From Rapana venosa (taxonomy: Eukaryota; Mollusca; Gastropoda; Neogastropoda; Muricidae), in the NCBI GenBank assembly GCA_028751875.1, contig CM054151.1:38839370-38903369 (forward strand): DNA of 64,000 nucleotides, written 5' to 3'. The notes beneath the pieces are model-generated. The model searched no databases. It was not told the DNA's origin and saw only the letters and a program-made list of their open reading frames with translations. Of this stretch, positions 40,730-53,625 are shown piece by piece. The stretch's first letter is position 1; every line of letters starts with the position of its first letter. Both the position numbers and the translations under genes were made by a program.

Positions 40730-40874
40730 GGACCCTTCCTCTCCCAGGGCAGTAGTCTCTTGGTCTGTTGTTGGCGTTTCTGTAGCAAACTTTGTTTTTA
40801 TGGGGTGGGGTTGCTAGCCCCACGCCTAACCCTCCTCCTTTCTCATCCGGGCTTGGGACCGGCAATGGCAGAGT

Positions 40875-40887
40875 TGTGGAAGAACAA
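40875..40887 (+). repeat. Target-site duplication (right) of the full RTE element
   Basis: TGTGGAAGAACAA, exact repeat of 37,689-37,701. Confidence 0.9.
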
Positions 40888-40889
40888 AG

Positions 40890-40901
40890 TTAAGAAAATT
40901 A
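40890..40901 (+). repeat. Target-site duplication (left) of the long tRNA-headed element
   Basis: TTAAGAAAATTA, repeated exactly at 41,764-41,775. Confidence 0.88.
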
Positions 40902-41763
40902 ACCAGCCGCCATGGCGCAGTGGTTAGCGCCTTGGGTTATGGACTGGAAGGTCGCGGGTTCGATTCCCATAAGAGTCATAGGGATTTTTCGGACTCCGGC
41001 CGGCTCCTACCCAGAGTGAGTGTGCTGTGGGCTCAGTGGGAAGACTGGGACCACACAGTCGAGCTTCATCCACTTAACGGATGCGAGTTTGAGAGTGTTG
41101 CTCAAATTACCTGACCAACACTGCAGGTGTCTGTATCTCTCGGGCCCGGTTGACGCCGGGATATATTATGATAGTAAGCATAGAGTACAACCCTGTCAAG
41201 TAGTCTCAAAGCATATGCACTTCCACAGCAGCATCATTACATCATCCTCATTGTCATTGATTATCATGCATTAAAAAAAAATTGCCTCTGATTCGGTGGT
41301 CCCGGTTTCTCTGGTCTCATGGTGACCTCAGATTCGGTTTGCCCATACACTTCTGTGCCTGTGGTGAGTTTGTGTCAAAGCCTTTGGGGTTGGAGGTTCG
41401 CTGGGGACGGTCGTTGGAGGGATGTTGTGGTGGTTGCCACCTGGGGTGGGCAACTCACTCAGTCTGGCTCCGCGACTGAGCTAATACTGTCGTTAGTAGG
41501 GGGCTTAGTAGGTGGTGTCCTGCGTATGTTAGCTCAGAACAGGCACCACTGAACACCACCAAAGTGACCCAGCAGCAGTGCAGGGCCTCTCTGGCTGGTG
41601 GCCCCACGGCGGCCTGATGGTGATGGGCTCCCTGTGGACCTCTGACTCTGAGGATGAGACATAACAAATCTGGGTATGGTTGTGGCGGGGAGATTGGAAT
41701 GAGCGGCGTGGGAACAGTAGGACGGGGGTCGTCAGAAGATGAGGCAGCAAAAAAAAAAAAAAC
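40902..41763 (+). mobile_element. Long tRNA-headed element, complete copy (862 bp)
   Basis: The head is tRNA-like with a full A box (TGGCGCAGTGG, about 40,913) and B box (GGTTCGATTCC, about 40,957). About 790 bp of non-coding body follow: 'ggctcctacccagagtgag', 'gaagactgggaccacacagtcgag', 'tctcgggcccggttgacgccggg', 'accctgtcaagtagtctcaaagca', 'ctgcgtatgttagctcagaacaggcaccactga', 'gcggcctgatggtgatgggctccctg'. The 3' end is 'agatgaggcagc' plus A13. The exact 12-bp target duplication defines the whole as one insertion. It has no coding capacity, so it needs LINE enzymes in trans. Classical SINEs are usually below 600 bp, so this is unusually long. It landed 14 bp from the 5' end of the RTE element. 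Confidence 0.92.
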
Positions 41764-41775
41764 TTAAGAAAATTA
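41764..41775 (+). repeat. Target-site duplication (right) of the long tRNA-headed element
   Basis: TTAAGAAAATTA, exact repeat of 40,890-40,901. Confidence 0.88.
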
Positions 41776-41779
41776 TAAT

Positions 41780-42570
41780 AAAGACTGGCAGTCTCGGCAT
41801 ACCATGACTAATTGACAGAGAAAATATAAAGGCTGACCAACCTTGGTTGATTCCAATATAATAGTAGTTTCCTTCTCCATTGCTGTGTGTCTTGGGTATA
41901 TTTGAAGTTTGGCTTTAATCTCTCATTGAGTCACATTCATCAACATCTCCCATCATGGCATAAGATTTAATTTCACACACAGAAATATGGTGTTCTTTCA
42001 TTTTTGTTTAATACATTTATGTACAAGGTGTGATATGATATGACCGTTGCCTGTCTGTACACAGCAGTGAATACTATGATGACCTCTATTTTCTGGACAG
42101 ACCTTATATAGTGTTCACAAGGCTGGATTTATCTTGAGGCTGAAAAATGGAGAATGGATTTTTTTGTTAAATGCCTGTAAAGAGTACTGAATAGTCTGTG
42201 AATTTGTCACATTAAAAGGACACACACCATAAAAGTTTGCCTTATATCTCCACATTGAGAAAAAAAAAACTCCTTTCAGAAAAATCAGGATTTACATGTT
42301 ATGACTGGATAAAACTCATTAAAAAAACCTTTTGTGTCTTCCCTTTTTCTTTATTTCTATTACTGTTTTGTCTCTCTGTGTTGCATTTTGTAACTTTCAT
42401 TCTGCAATGGCTGGTTTATCACAGGCTTCTGCACAATCTCTCTTTTCTGAACAATCGGTTTTGTTCCTGTGCAGTCTTTGTGTTTCCATGGTGGAGCTGG
42501 TCACGGCAGGAGTGAAGAAAACATTCTTGATCGCAGCAGTATCTATCTTTCTTTGTTTTACACTTTCAAA
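41780..42570. other. Intergenic / 3' UTR region, no further gene
   Basis: Unremarkable AT-rich sequence. 'ctttatttct' near 42,350 gives AATAAA on the minus strand, about 220 bp past the LRRC34-like stop codon, a plausible polyadenylation signal. Confidence 0.45.
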
Positions 42571-42573
42571 ATG

Positions 42574-43913
42574 TCAGTCAAACAAAGAGAAAGGCATGCC
42601 GTCCAACTTCCTGCCACTGCGTGGGTTCTCTCCCCTGGGCTGCCACTCGGGAACATCATCGCCGTACACTCCGGCATAATAATAGTGTCGACGAATGCCG
42701 TTGTTCAGTTGTCCCAAGTACGTGACACCATCCACAATGTAGGGCTGCACATCTGTGTTGCGCAGGTCAAGACGATCTGACTTGATGAGGTTGTCAAAAG
42801 CCTGAAACATGCACAAAAAAACCCAGTCAGTCCTGAACTGAATTTGAATATTGTTTGAGTAACCTTTTCCCTACGGGTAACCCACTATAGGGTAACCAAC
42901 CATCTCCTAACCGTTCCCTTTGTATTACCCACTACTGGGTTACGGTAGCATACAAATGTTCACAGTGCACATTTACTGGAAAAGAGGGGTTCTCTCCCTT
43001 AACGTAGGGATAGCGTTAAATATTTTTCTATGGAAAATCAATAAATATGATTTTAACATGTGTGGATGTTACAGGAAGAAATGAAAGGAGGACAGACTGA
43101 GTTCATTAGTTTAAAGAAACAGAAACATTGTTTCCACATTTTTCAATGAAAAATCATAGCAAGTATAGGTGGTACAGTGACAAATGAAAAAACAGTCTTC
43201 ATTCATTATTTGAACATTGTTGTCACCTTTTTCAATGGAAAATTACTGCATGTATAGTTGGTACAGTGACAAATGACAAAAGAACAGATTTAGCTCATCA
43301 TTTTAGAGATTGCAGTAAAAGTCCTTTCTCTAAAAGATTTAACTGATTGTTTAGCAACTCTACAGTCAGTCTGTCCCTTTCATCATCAATATCTTTTGAA
43401 GGGGTGCGAAAATTGAAAAAGAAAACAAGCTTAAGTTTCTTGGCTCAGTGCTGTAATTGCAGGTTATAGACTAAAAGAGTGGGCAGAATGACATTAAGTA
43501 CGCACAATGCTAGCTGGCTCTTCCAAATTGTTGCCCCAGATGTAGACATTGGTGAGAGTGGTATTGGTCTTCATGGCGTCAGCGATGGCGCACAGCCCTG
43601 CACTGCGGATGTTGTTGAAGGATATCACCAGGCTGTAATGAAACACGTTCACCCATTAATTTCTCAATATAACTGCTGAATTTCAATAATAATAATAATA
43701 GATTTTTTTTAAATAAAGACTGCTGAATGTCAGACAAGACAGTGCTATAATAAATATTCTCTGAATGTTAGGTTATCAGATATGGTGCCCAAAATCTGCG
43801 GAGGAATTTTCTGGGGGTCATTGGGACGTCAAAGGAGATAAGGCTTTAAAAGCTAAAAATTGTGCAGAAAATAGCTCACAGACCACAGACACACACACAC
43901 ACCACATATAATG

Positions 43914-43981
<68 letters not shown>

Positions 43982-46110
43982 TCCCCTCCCCAGAAGCAGA
44001 GAAAGGTGATTGAAGAAAACAGGAGCAAAGATGACAATATTTCATTCACAAAAACAACCACAGCGACAGAAAATCAGAACAACAAACAAACTGGGAAAAA
44101 ACCACAGTCCTCCCAATCAATAAACAAATGACAGAACTTTCCTGCAGTGTTCATGAAAACTTTTCAGCCCACAATGTCTACATCATAAGAATGTTTAAGT
44201 CTCTGGCTGTCTTCAGGCAGACTCACCATTGGAGATTTTTGTTCATGGTGGCCAAAGCTTCAGCAACATGCATGGCACCGTCGTCCTCCAGCCTGTTGTT
44301 GCTGAGGTCCAGTGTCTCCAGGGCTGTGTTCTGCTTCAGCACCTTGGCCAGCTCCTTCACGCCGTCACGTGTGATGCGGTTACTGGTTAACGATGCAGTG
44401 TCACAATTCATTAGCTGGATGTGGTTACTTCCTGCAGTGTGTGTGTGTGTTATTTGTTGTATTGTATTTTATGTCATTGTTTCTTCTTCTTTGTCAAATG
44501 CTCAGACATTTCATTGTTTTATTTGGAGGATAATGGAATAAGTACTTATGTGCTTTTTCAATCCAGTGCCTGTGAACATGCAGTCTTGTCAATTTTGTCA
44601 TCCGTTCTCACCAGCCCAAATGGCCTACTCTTCCAAAAGGAGAAACAGGTTTTAAGGTGTGCACTAAATACTTCGCATGTGTTTGCACACAGCCTGAGTG
44701 TCTCACCCAAAGGACTCTGTGTGTGTTTGTCTCTCTGTGTCTGTGTGTCTGTTTTTGGTGCAAATACAAATTGACACCTTTACTTTTATATCACACTATG
44801 CGTTGGTTTCAATGCTGCATGAAAACTGCATGTATATCAAACAAGAAGACATCTTTTATAACTGCTTCAGCCATTTCAAAGATACTAAGTTGCTGTCTTA
44901 AGAAATACCAACATTTAAAAACAATTGTACTAATCCACTTGTGCTTAAATTCTTTTGTGTCTCACTATCTTCTATGTTTTTGCTGTTTCATATCATAAGG
45001 AAATATTAGCTACACACACCTCTTTTTTTCACTATTGCCACCCTCTTTGTGTGTGTGTGTGCGCGCGCATGTGTGTGTACTTGCATGTGTGTTGTGTGGC
45101 ATGTGTGGTGTGTGTGTCTGTGTGTGGGGGGGATGACTCACCTGCTGAGGTTAAGGTAGGTGAGGGTGAAGTTGTGCATAAGATTCTCAGCCAGTCGGAA
45201 AGCTCCAAAGTCCCGCATGTCATACTTTTGCAAGTGAATTTGTTCCAATGACTTGTTGTCCTGCCATTCACATCATTTTTATCAGCAACACACTTTGTCA
45301 AGGTCTGCAATTACATTCAGTAATTTTTCATGGAAAAGTCAGTAGCTTTTCTGCAGACAATACACACAAAACAATATATGGAAGAAGGGTGAACTTTATG
45401 TAATGATTTATCTATTTATTCTTTTATATCAAGGATAATGGAATAAGCACTTATGTGCTTTTTTACATCCAGTCCCTGTGTGTATGCGGATTGTGAATTC
45501 TGCCATCTGTTCCCACCGGCACACAATGGCCTACTCTTACAAAAAGACAAAAAGCGGAACAGGATTTAACATGCACGCAAGATGAAAAGGAAGAAGCAAA
45601 GCTACAACAAGCAAGAATTCAATGCAGTATATACATCAATGGAATTACACATCTCTAGACAATTTAAAAGTATATTTTGGTCACTGAAGCATTTTTTTCA
45701 ATAAACAAGACATCATTCCACAAAAATTATTAATTGATTTGAGTTTAGACATTATTTTGACAAATATATGTTTTGCAAGTTAGCATACAGTAATTGTTCT
45801 ACAATTTCACACACACGCGCATGCACACACACACACACAAATACACACACGTCGTAATCGCATGTTTCATAACCCATAACAATGCAAGGAACAAGTAACT
45901 GCTATAAAGAGCAGAAGGACACAGGAAGTGTGCCCCAGAGTTCTGTATCAATATGATGGATTAAACCAGTGTAACTGTAATAAGTTGTTTACCAAGTGCA
46001 ATTTGAATGATAGTACATGAATACAACACCAACCATCCACACATACATACACACAAAATACAGATAAGACAACACACACACCACTTTGAGTGAATAGATG
46101 CAAAATTGAA

Positions 46111-46177
<67 letters not shown>

Positions 46178-46774
46178 AAATATCACTTTGAGTGAAAAGA
46201 CATAAAATCTAAGCAACACCCACACACATTTTTCCTGAGAATTGAATATCCCACCTTCAACATTTGAGCAAAATGCACTGTTGGCTCCTCCATGTGTGTG
46301 AAGAGAATGGGGCGGTTGACATTGATGCTCTTCAGGGAGTTGTTGTGGAGCAGAACTGTGGCCAGGGCGATCAGACTCTCTGTTCTCTGCACACACCACA
46401 CACCATTATTTTTGTGTGTACGATGCATATGTGTGGATGATTCAGTGCAAGCGCTTCAAATTGTTTGCTTTTGCAAGATTTAGCGCCCTACTAACTCCAT
46501 ATATTATTATCCACAACATCCAGTTAATGTCAACTGCAACTCAGTCAGAGTTGGTGGTAAAAATGGTGACTAAGAATATGAATATGAACATTTTTCTGAG
46601 GGCAATGAAGTAACCACAAGAGAGTGTAGAAAATCATGCTTTTGATTATAAAAGAAAAAGTGGCACTATACTGTACTCTGCAATCCAACCTTACAGAGAA
46701 TTCTACAATGGCTGTCAATGCTCTAAGTACAATGTTCTACAATATTGTTTCAGTTTTTGCTAGGAGGTGTATGT

Positions 46775-46805
<31 letters not shown>

Positions 46806-49800
46806 GGGGATATTCCATACACACATAGTCACATCCACCAAGAACTCCCCTAAGCAGAAACATCACCAATTCTATTACATGAACACCTGTACAAACAAAG
46901 TATTTTATAATAATAATAATAATAATAATGTATGGAATTTATATAGCGCTGAATCTTGTAAAGCAACAAATCAAAGCACTCATCACATAGTGTACTAAAT
47001 TGGACAAGGGCAATCTAGGCCTACTGTGCTGCTTTGTGGTTGGCCATGTAAAACTGAAAGCTGTTGGTAGACATCTTCATGCCAAGACAGAAATATGTAA
47101 CACATGCCCTAGTGGTATCACTGAAAACCCTTGACTTCTTGCTTTCATGAAAAAGATTCCTGATTTAAAAAAAAAAAAATGAAATGGAACAACAAAACGA
47201 CTGACACCACACCACACCCCACCCACCCCACCCCACCATCCTGTGTGATTTCCCCACCAGGTCTGTGTCTCCCAGGTCCAGATGCTCCAGTGTGGTGTTG
47301 ATCTGCAGGGCCTGGGCAAAGTGCATGCCTCCCTTCTGCTCCTTCGTCTCCAGCTTGTTGCCGTTCAGCCTCAACATCCGCAACGCTTCGTTTGTCTGAT
47401 GACAGATGAAGGGCTATTCACCTTAGGCACATAAAAACAGCACCTGTTTGCAGCACACACAAAAATCCCACATAAATATTGTAAACATCTCACTTCATGT
47501 ATGTTTGCACATAAACATGCATGCACAAGGGCACTCTAATCAGCAGCTTGTACGCAAAGCCACAGCCATTTTGGCTGATCCTTCCCATGCTTTGTTTCCA
47601 GAATTTCAAATGTTGCCTTCGGAACGCCGTTTTCAGTGTCCCATCAGCAAAACTAACAGAAAAAGAAATTCTTTTGTGCCAGTAAGCATTCGAATTCTGA
47701 ATTCACAATGATGTTGACTACCTAGTTTTTACATTTCTCTGAATTATCTGCCTGATTGTCATTGTTACGAGTGTAGTCAATACATAATTATGTGTGTGTG
47801 TGTGTGTGTGGGTGGGTGCGTGGGTGTGTGAAATAAGTCTGTGTTCTAGTCAACTGTCTTAAAACATTGAATTCATATATTGGTGTATGGTGTGGGTGTG
47901 CGTGGGCGTGTTCGCACACACACGTACGTGCGTGTGTACGTGCTGCGTATATGCGTGCGTAAAATAAGTTTTTATGTCTTCTAGTCAATGGGTTTAAAAT
48001 TGTGTTCACAATTGATGTGTGTGCGTGCGGGCGTTTGCGTGTGTGTGCGCATGCGCGCGTGTGTGTAGTGTGTGTGTGTGTTCGTGACATTTTATTTGAA
48101 AACCAATATGAAATAATATAGCTTTTGTGTCTTTGATATATTTGATGTGTATCAATCTGCCTGTCAGTATTGTAATTGCCCTTCATGGGATGATTAAAGT
48201 GTTTTTGACTTGACACACACCATGTCTCATAAATACTTCATGTATGTTTGCACATAAACATGCATGCACACACCATGTCTCATACTCAACTGCACCCTAC
48301 CCCATTCCATATAAGCAGAATAGATCTTCAATTAGATTTTTCAGAGCAAGTCCTTCATTTAAAACTTGATTTGGGGAGACCTAAAAGAGTATGCTAAATT
48401 ATGTTGTTGTAGAGGATTCAGACACGCTTTTAATTTGTAAGACTAACATGTTGAACTTTTTGTCAAAAAAGCACAAAATAATGATGATGAGCTAGTTTTC
48501 TTTTTTTTATCTGTTAATGACATCTTCCTATACTGTGTGGATACTGTAACACATTCAACAGTTGGCCCCAAACCCACAAAATGATGATTATGGACTAGAT
48601 TTTTTATTTGTTGTTTAACAAGGTCTACCTTCACTGTGTAGATACTGTCAGTACACTCACATGAAGGGCTCTGGCCAAAGCCTCAGCTCCAGGGGGACCG
48701 ATGTCATTGCACATCAGGTTCAGCTCATGGAGCGTGGTGTTCTCCTGGAACATTTGTTGTGCAGAAAAAAATGATAAAGTGTGTGTATGTCTGTGTCAGT
48801 GTGTGTTGGTTTGGTGTGATTGATGTGGTGTATACTGTGTGGTGTGGTATGGTGTGATGTATGTGAGTGTGAGTGTGTGTGTGTGTGTGTATGCATGTGT
48901 GTATGTACATGCATATGTGCACCCATATGTAAGTGTGTAAACCGGATACACTCTAACATCTGAGTGAAAGAAAGTGTCTGGTGCATAGACAGTTATGAAT
49001 ACCTACATATAAATACATATGTGTATCCACATGTATGTGATATGGGCACATGCATATTACAATGCATGAAACTGTGTGCCAGTTATACATCTTTATTTCT
49101 TCCATGGTTTTTTATTTCCATTTATGATTCCTGTCTGTGTCAGTTACCATATGCACATTATTTATGTTTAGGATTTCTTTTTTCATTCCTTTACTAGACC
49201 TACGAGGTTCACCAATGGCGAAAGGTTGTGTATGTGACTGGTTTTGCCCACCATTAAGGTAGCTCATTCTGACTTCGGAAAAAATGTCTAAACATGACAT
49301 CAGTGTGCATGGTTTTTTCTTAATATATTTTTGTGATTCCTTCTTACTGGTATAAATGTACAACTCGTCAGAGAGGCAGAACAGGTTTTAATGTGTGTGG
49401 AAGATGTTCTCTGTGATTCGCACATGGGACCTTGGTTTAAAGTCTCATCGAAAGAACTTTTAGGGAAGCAGAATCAATGCTAATGTTAACTCCAGGGGGA
49501 AAATCCCCTTGAATGGGCGTTTCGGTGGTGGCTTGAACAAAGGTTTGATTCTGGGCTGTTACATAATGAGCACAGCACCCTAACCATTAGACATAAATAC
49601 ACACACACACAGATGCATACTGCTGCCATTGTGTGCCAGTAGGAATGGATGACAAAATTTTGAAAAACTGCATACACACGGGGACTGGATGTAAAAAAAA
49701 CAACACATGCATACTTATTCCATTATCCTTGAAATGAAAGAATAAATAAATAATTTTTTTCTAAAATGCTCACAGCCAGCATGTCGGCCAAGATGGTGGC

Positions 49801-52503
49801 TCCCTTGTCGGTGATGTTGTTATAACGGAGATCAACCGATGTGATAAAACTGTTCTTGTCCAGAAACTTGGCGATCAGAGGGCAGTCGTCATCAGTTATG
49901 CGTGCCTCACAAAGCAGCTGGTTGTTTCCAGCCAGGTACAGATGCATGCTGGATCTGAATTCTCTGTCAGAAAACAAAAAGTTCAGCTTACTGATTTGTT
50001 TTGAAATGTTGACAGCAGGGAAGGTTGTTATGGTCAAACAGGAATGTGTTTTCTTTCATTTAAAGCACACAATGTGAGCAGGTGCTATCTTGTGCCCTCA
50101 GAATGTGATATGGTGAAGATTACATAACAGCAATTGTGTACTTATGTAACTCTTTGGGTGTGTAGATTTTCCTTGGACTTTATTTTTCTCTGTATGTGAT
50201 ACAATCATATTCATACAATTATTAATGCCCTGAAAAGCTTTCCTGTCCTGTCCCCTCCCTTCAATCACCCAAAAATGTGTGGATCTTCAGGATTCAAGGA
50301 ACATGTCATTCATCACAGAAATAAGTATCTTTGGTTGATCTCTTAAATGAATATCAAAGATTTATGAATGCACATACCTTAAGTTGTAACATAGTGATAA
50401 ACACTCCTCTTTTTATGCATAATAACAATGACAACAGATTTTGGATCAATTCTAAGTAACTGAAATGATTTCCACATTACGATCAATGATTTGCTTTACA
50501 AACAAATAGAGAACATACAACTTTACCCAAGTGTCTAAGTGATAATCCCACCCCCCTCACAAAAACAAAACCAAACCAAAACAACAACAACAAACAACAA
50601 AACAAACCCCAAAAAACGAAAACAAAAGATAACAACAAAATAAAGGAAAAACCAAACAGGTTACTGAAATCAATCTTGGTTTGCTTTCTTTTCAAAGGTA
50701 AATCCGTTTTTCCTCGTGAATCAGGAATCCAAAATAATTACAGTGTCCAAGTTAAACTGTGTACTTTTTAACTTGCAAAAAATGCAATAGAATTAATATT
50801 TGCAGTATTTGCTTTCTTCTTGTCTTGTCTTTTTCTTGTTCTCTTTTCTTTTTTTCTCATGAAAAAATGTTTCTGTTGTACTGAAAGCAGATCTACAGTA
50901 GTGTACCTCTTATTCATTATCTTCTTTTCAAGTGACATAAATAACAACTGTGAAAAAAATAACTTATGACTGCATAACGATTACTTGTCAATAACATGAG
51001 TTTAAAACATTTCATAAATCAAACTGCTTGAAAACAATGAGCAATAGGTGCAGGATTATCAATGGCAAAAATGCAAAATTTCTCAAACATAAATAGATAA
51101 ATAAATAATGTGCATACAAAACAGAATGCAGATACTGAAACACACATGCACACATGTAGTCAAGGGAGAGGGACAAACAAAGAGTAGGGAAAGGCATGCC
51201 CTTTTTGCATGAACATGACTATGCAAAACAGGCTTCAGCACTGATGCAATATTTTTAGAAAAGGAAAATAAAACAGAAACTGGTGCATGCAGATGCAAAA
51301 AAAAAAAAAATTCAACAGCAACAAAAATAGGCACTTGCAAACTCATCAAAGCAAATTCTTCAATGGAAAAATGAGTGAAAATGTGTTGCTGCAGTGCTTC
51401 TCCCAGTTTAATAAACCACACCTTCTACCTGTGCATCATTTCCTACTGATGCATCAATCAGCAGCTATCAACCGGCAGCATCTAACAATCCATCCATTGG
51501 ACAGGCAAGCCAGCATGCACTGATCCAAGTTTGGACCCCTCTAAAAAGCTCACTTTTCTTTCATCGGCATAAAATGACACAGACCATTTCTCAGTACATG
51601 TTTCAAATAAACTTTATGCGGATCAAGCCACCACAGAGGCCCTCATTTTAGAGGACTTCCCCCTGTAGTTAACATCAGTACCGACTCCACTCCTCCAAAC
51701 ATCCTTCAATTGAGACTAAAAACCATGCCCCTATGTCTGAACATACACAAAACATCTTGCACACGCGTTAAAAACCCACTCCCCATTTTGAAAGAGTAGG
51801 CCATTTCCTGTCGTTAGGAAATGATGACAACAATTTAAAAGCACATACACACAGGTGTTACATTGATACACCATCCCTGAAGTTGGAATACAGCCATCTA
51901 TTTGGCGAGTAAAAACAGTCGCATACGCAAAATCTCACCATTGGTGAACCTTGGAGCTCTAGCTGCAGAATAGGGAAAAACACCTTCATATTTTTTATTG
52001 AGGTGTGGGCCTGATTCAAGTACAAGAGAACAGTTGTAAGGCAAGACATTTCAAAACCTGACACTCAAATAAATTCTGGCTTTGGCTAAAAGATGATAAA
52101 GCAATGGGGTGCGCATGGTACATAATGGGCAGGGAAAGAGGGGCAGGGTGTGATATCTGTGGATACACTTTGCTCACTCTGCCAAAGTACAAAATCATCT
52201 TTGCCACATGATACAAAGGTGGCAAGGAAAGACTGGGAATATATTGCTATATGTGGATACACATTGCTTGCTCTGCCACTGTACAAAATTATCTTTGCAA
52301 ACTGGGGCTATACAATAAGACAGCAAATTTCATGTTCTTTCTGCTTCCATGGTAATAGTAGTACACTTGCTGTTGACAGGAATCGGTGGTAGGACTTCAC
52401 TGGTTCTGTTGGAGGTTTTGTTGGATTGAGAAAAAAAATGACAACCAAAAAGTGAAGTGTCTTCAACTATTCCATAGCCAAATGATAATTTTCTAGTGTC
52501 ATT

Positions 52504-52545
<42 letters not shown>

Positions 52546-53308
52546 GCTTTGTCTTGCATTGTGTTGTGTTGGTTGTAGGCTATTGCATGGATTGTAACCA
52601 TAAACTCTGCTCATGCTTAAAACTATAGTTATAAACAGAACCAATTCACTCAAAACACCGCAATAATCCAGCTGAAAACCAGTGATTAAGGGATCAATTA
52701 GATGACAGCAAAAAGTGCAGAAATCATAAAAAGAAAGGTCACCACAATCACACCATTCTATTTCTACAAGTACACCATAAAATGAAAATACACACAAACA
52801 AAGTTATACATCAATCAACAATGGGAAATACAAGGATGGTGATTAAACAACAAAAAGGTTTTGAACCAAACATAAAATGCCAAATAAATCAAATCACCCC
52901 CTCTCTCAAATGTACAAGCCATGTGAAACAAAAATCAAAGCCCATTTCTTTTTTAAAACAAAAGCTGGAGGAAAAAAATCACTGGAAGAAAAAACATAGG
53001 AAAACGATGCAGGCAAAGAATAAAAACTCATCTGGTACAAACCATCAGAAGTACACAATAATCATGTAGTCTGCTTACAATACTCACCCTCTCTGTTCTG
53101 CGCTGTCAGTGGAATCAAATTTCAAACAAATCCCATCAATACAAGAACCAGAATTAAATTGATTTCATGCAGTTCTCCCAAATACGTTTCCATATCATAT
53201 GCTCAGTGGCAGTTATTCAGTGACTAATCACACTGGTTATAAAATGAACAGCACGTGGTTTTTAGATGAACTGAATGGAAATTAAGTGCACACACAAAGA
53301 CAATTCTC

Positions 53309-53358
<50 letters not shown>

Positions 53359-53384
53359 ACAACTCAACACAAGACAACAAAACA

Positions 53385-53429
<45 letters not shown>

Positions 53430-53546
53430 TTACTTCCTTATCCTAAAATGTAATGGATACAAACTTTTAACAAAATGAATAAACTAATTTGGTTTGAGAT
53501 GGCAAACCATGGTCAGTTACCATTTTCCGATCAGGTAAATGATGTT

Positions 53547-53625
<79 letters not shown>

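Larger units (their letters stand above)
37702..40874 (-). mobile_element. RTE-clade LINE, nearly full length (3.17 kb), subfamily 2
   Basis: Minus strand, bounded by an exact 13-bp target duplication. From the 5' end (40,874) there is a short G-rich leader, an APE-type endonuclease (40,729 to about 39,900), a linker, reverse transcriptase (about 39,380 to 38,200) with an intact LDFADDLALLSH catalytic box, then the C-terminal GWIGHTLRK and [11 protein letters not shown] segment to 37,708. The 3' end is a short TAAG-type repeat. The frame is broken near 40,158, near 39,935, by a TGA at 39,383-39,385, and near 38,180. With only about four lesions in 3 kb and both ends present, this is a young copy or an intact one with assembly errors. 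About 55-60% similar in protein (by eye) to the subfamily at 32.1 kb. Confidence 0.95.
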
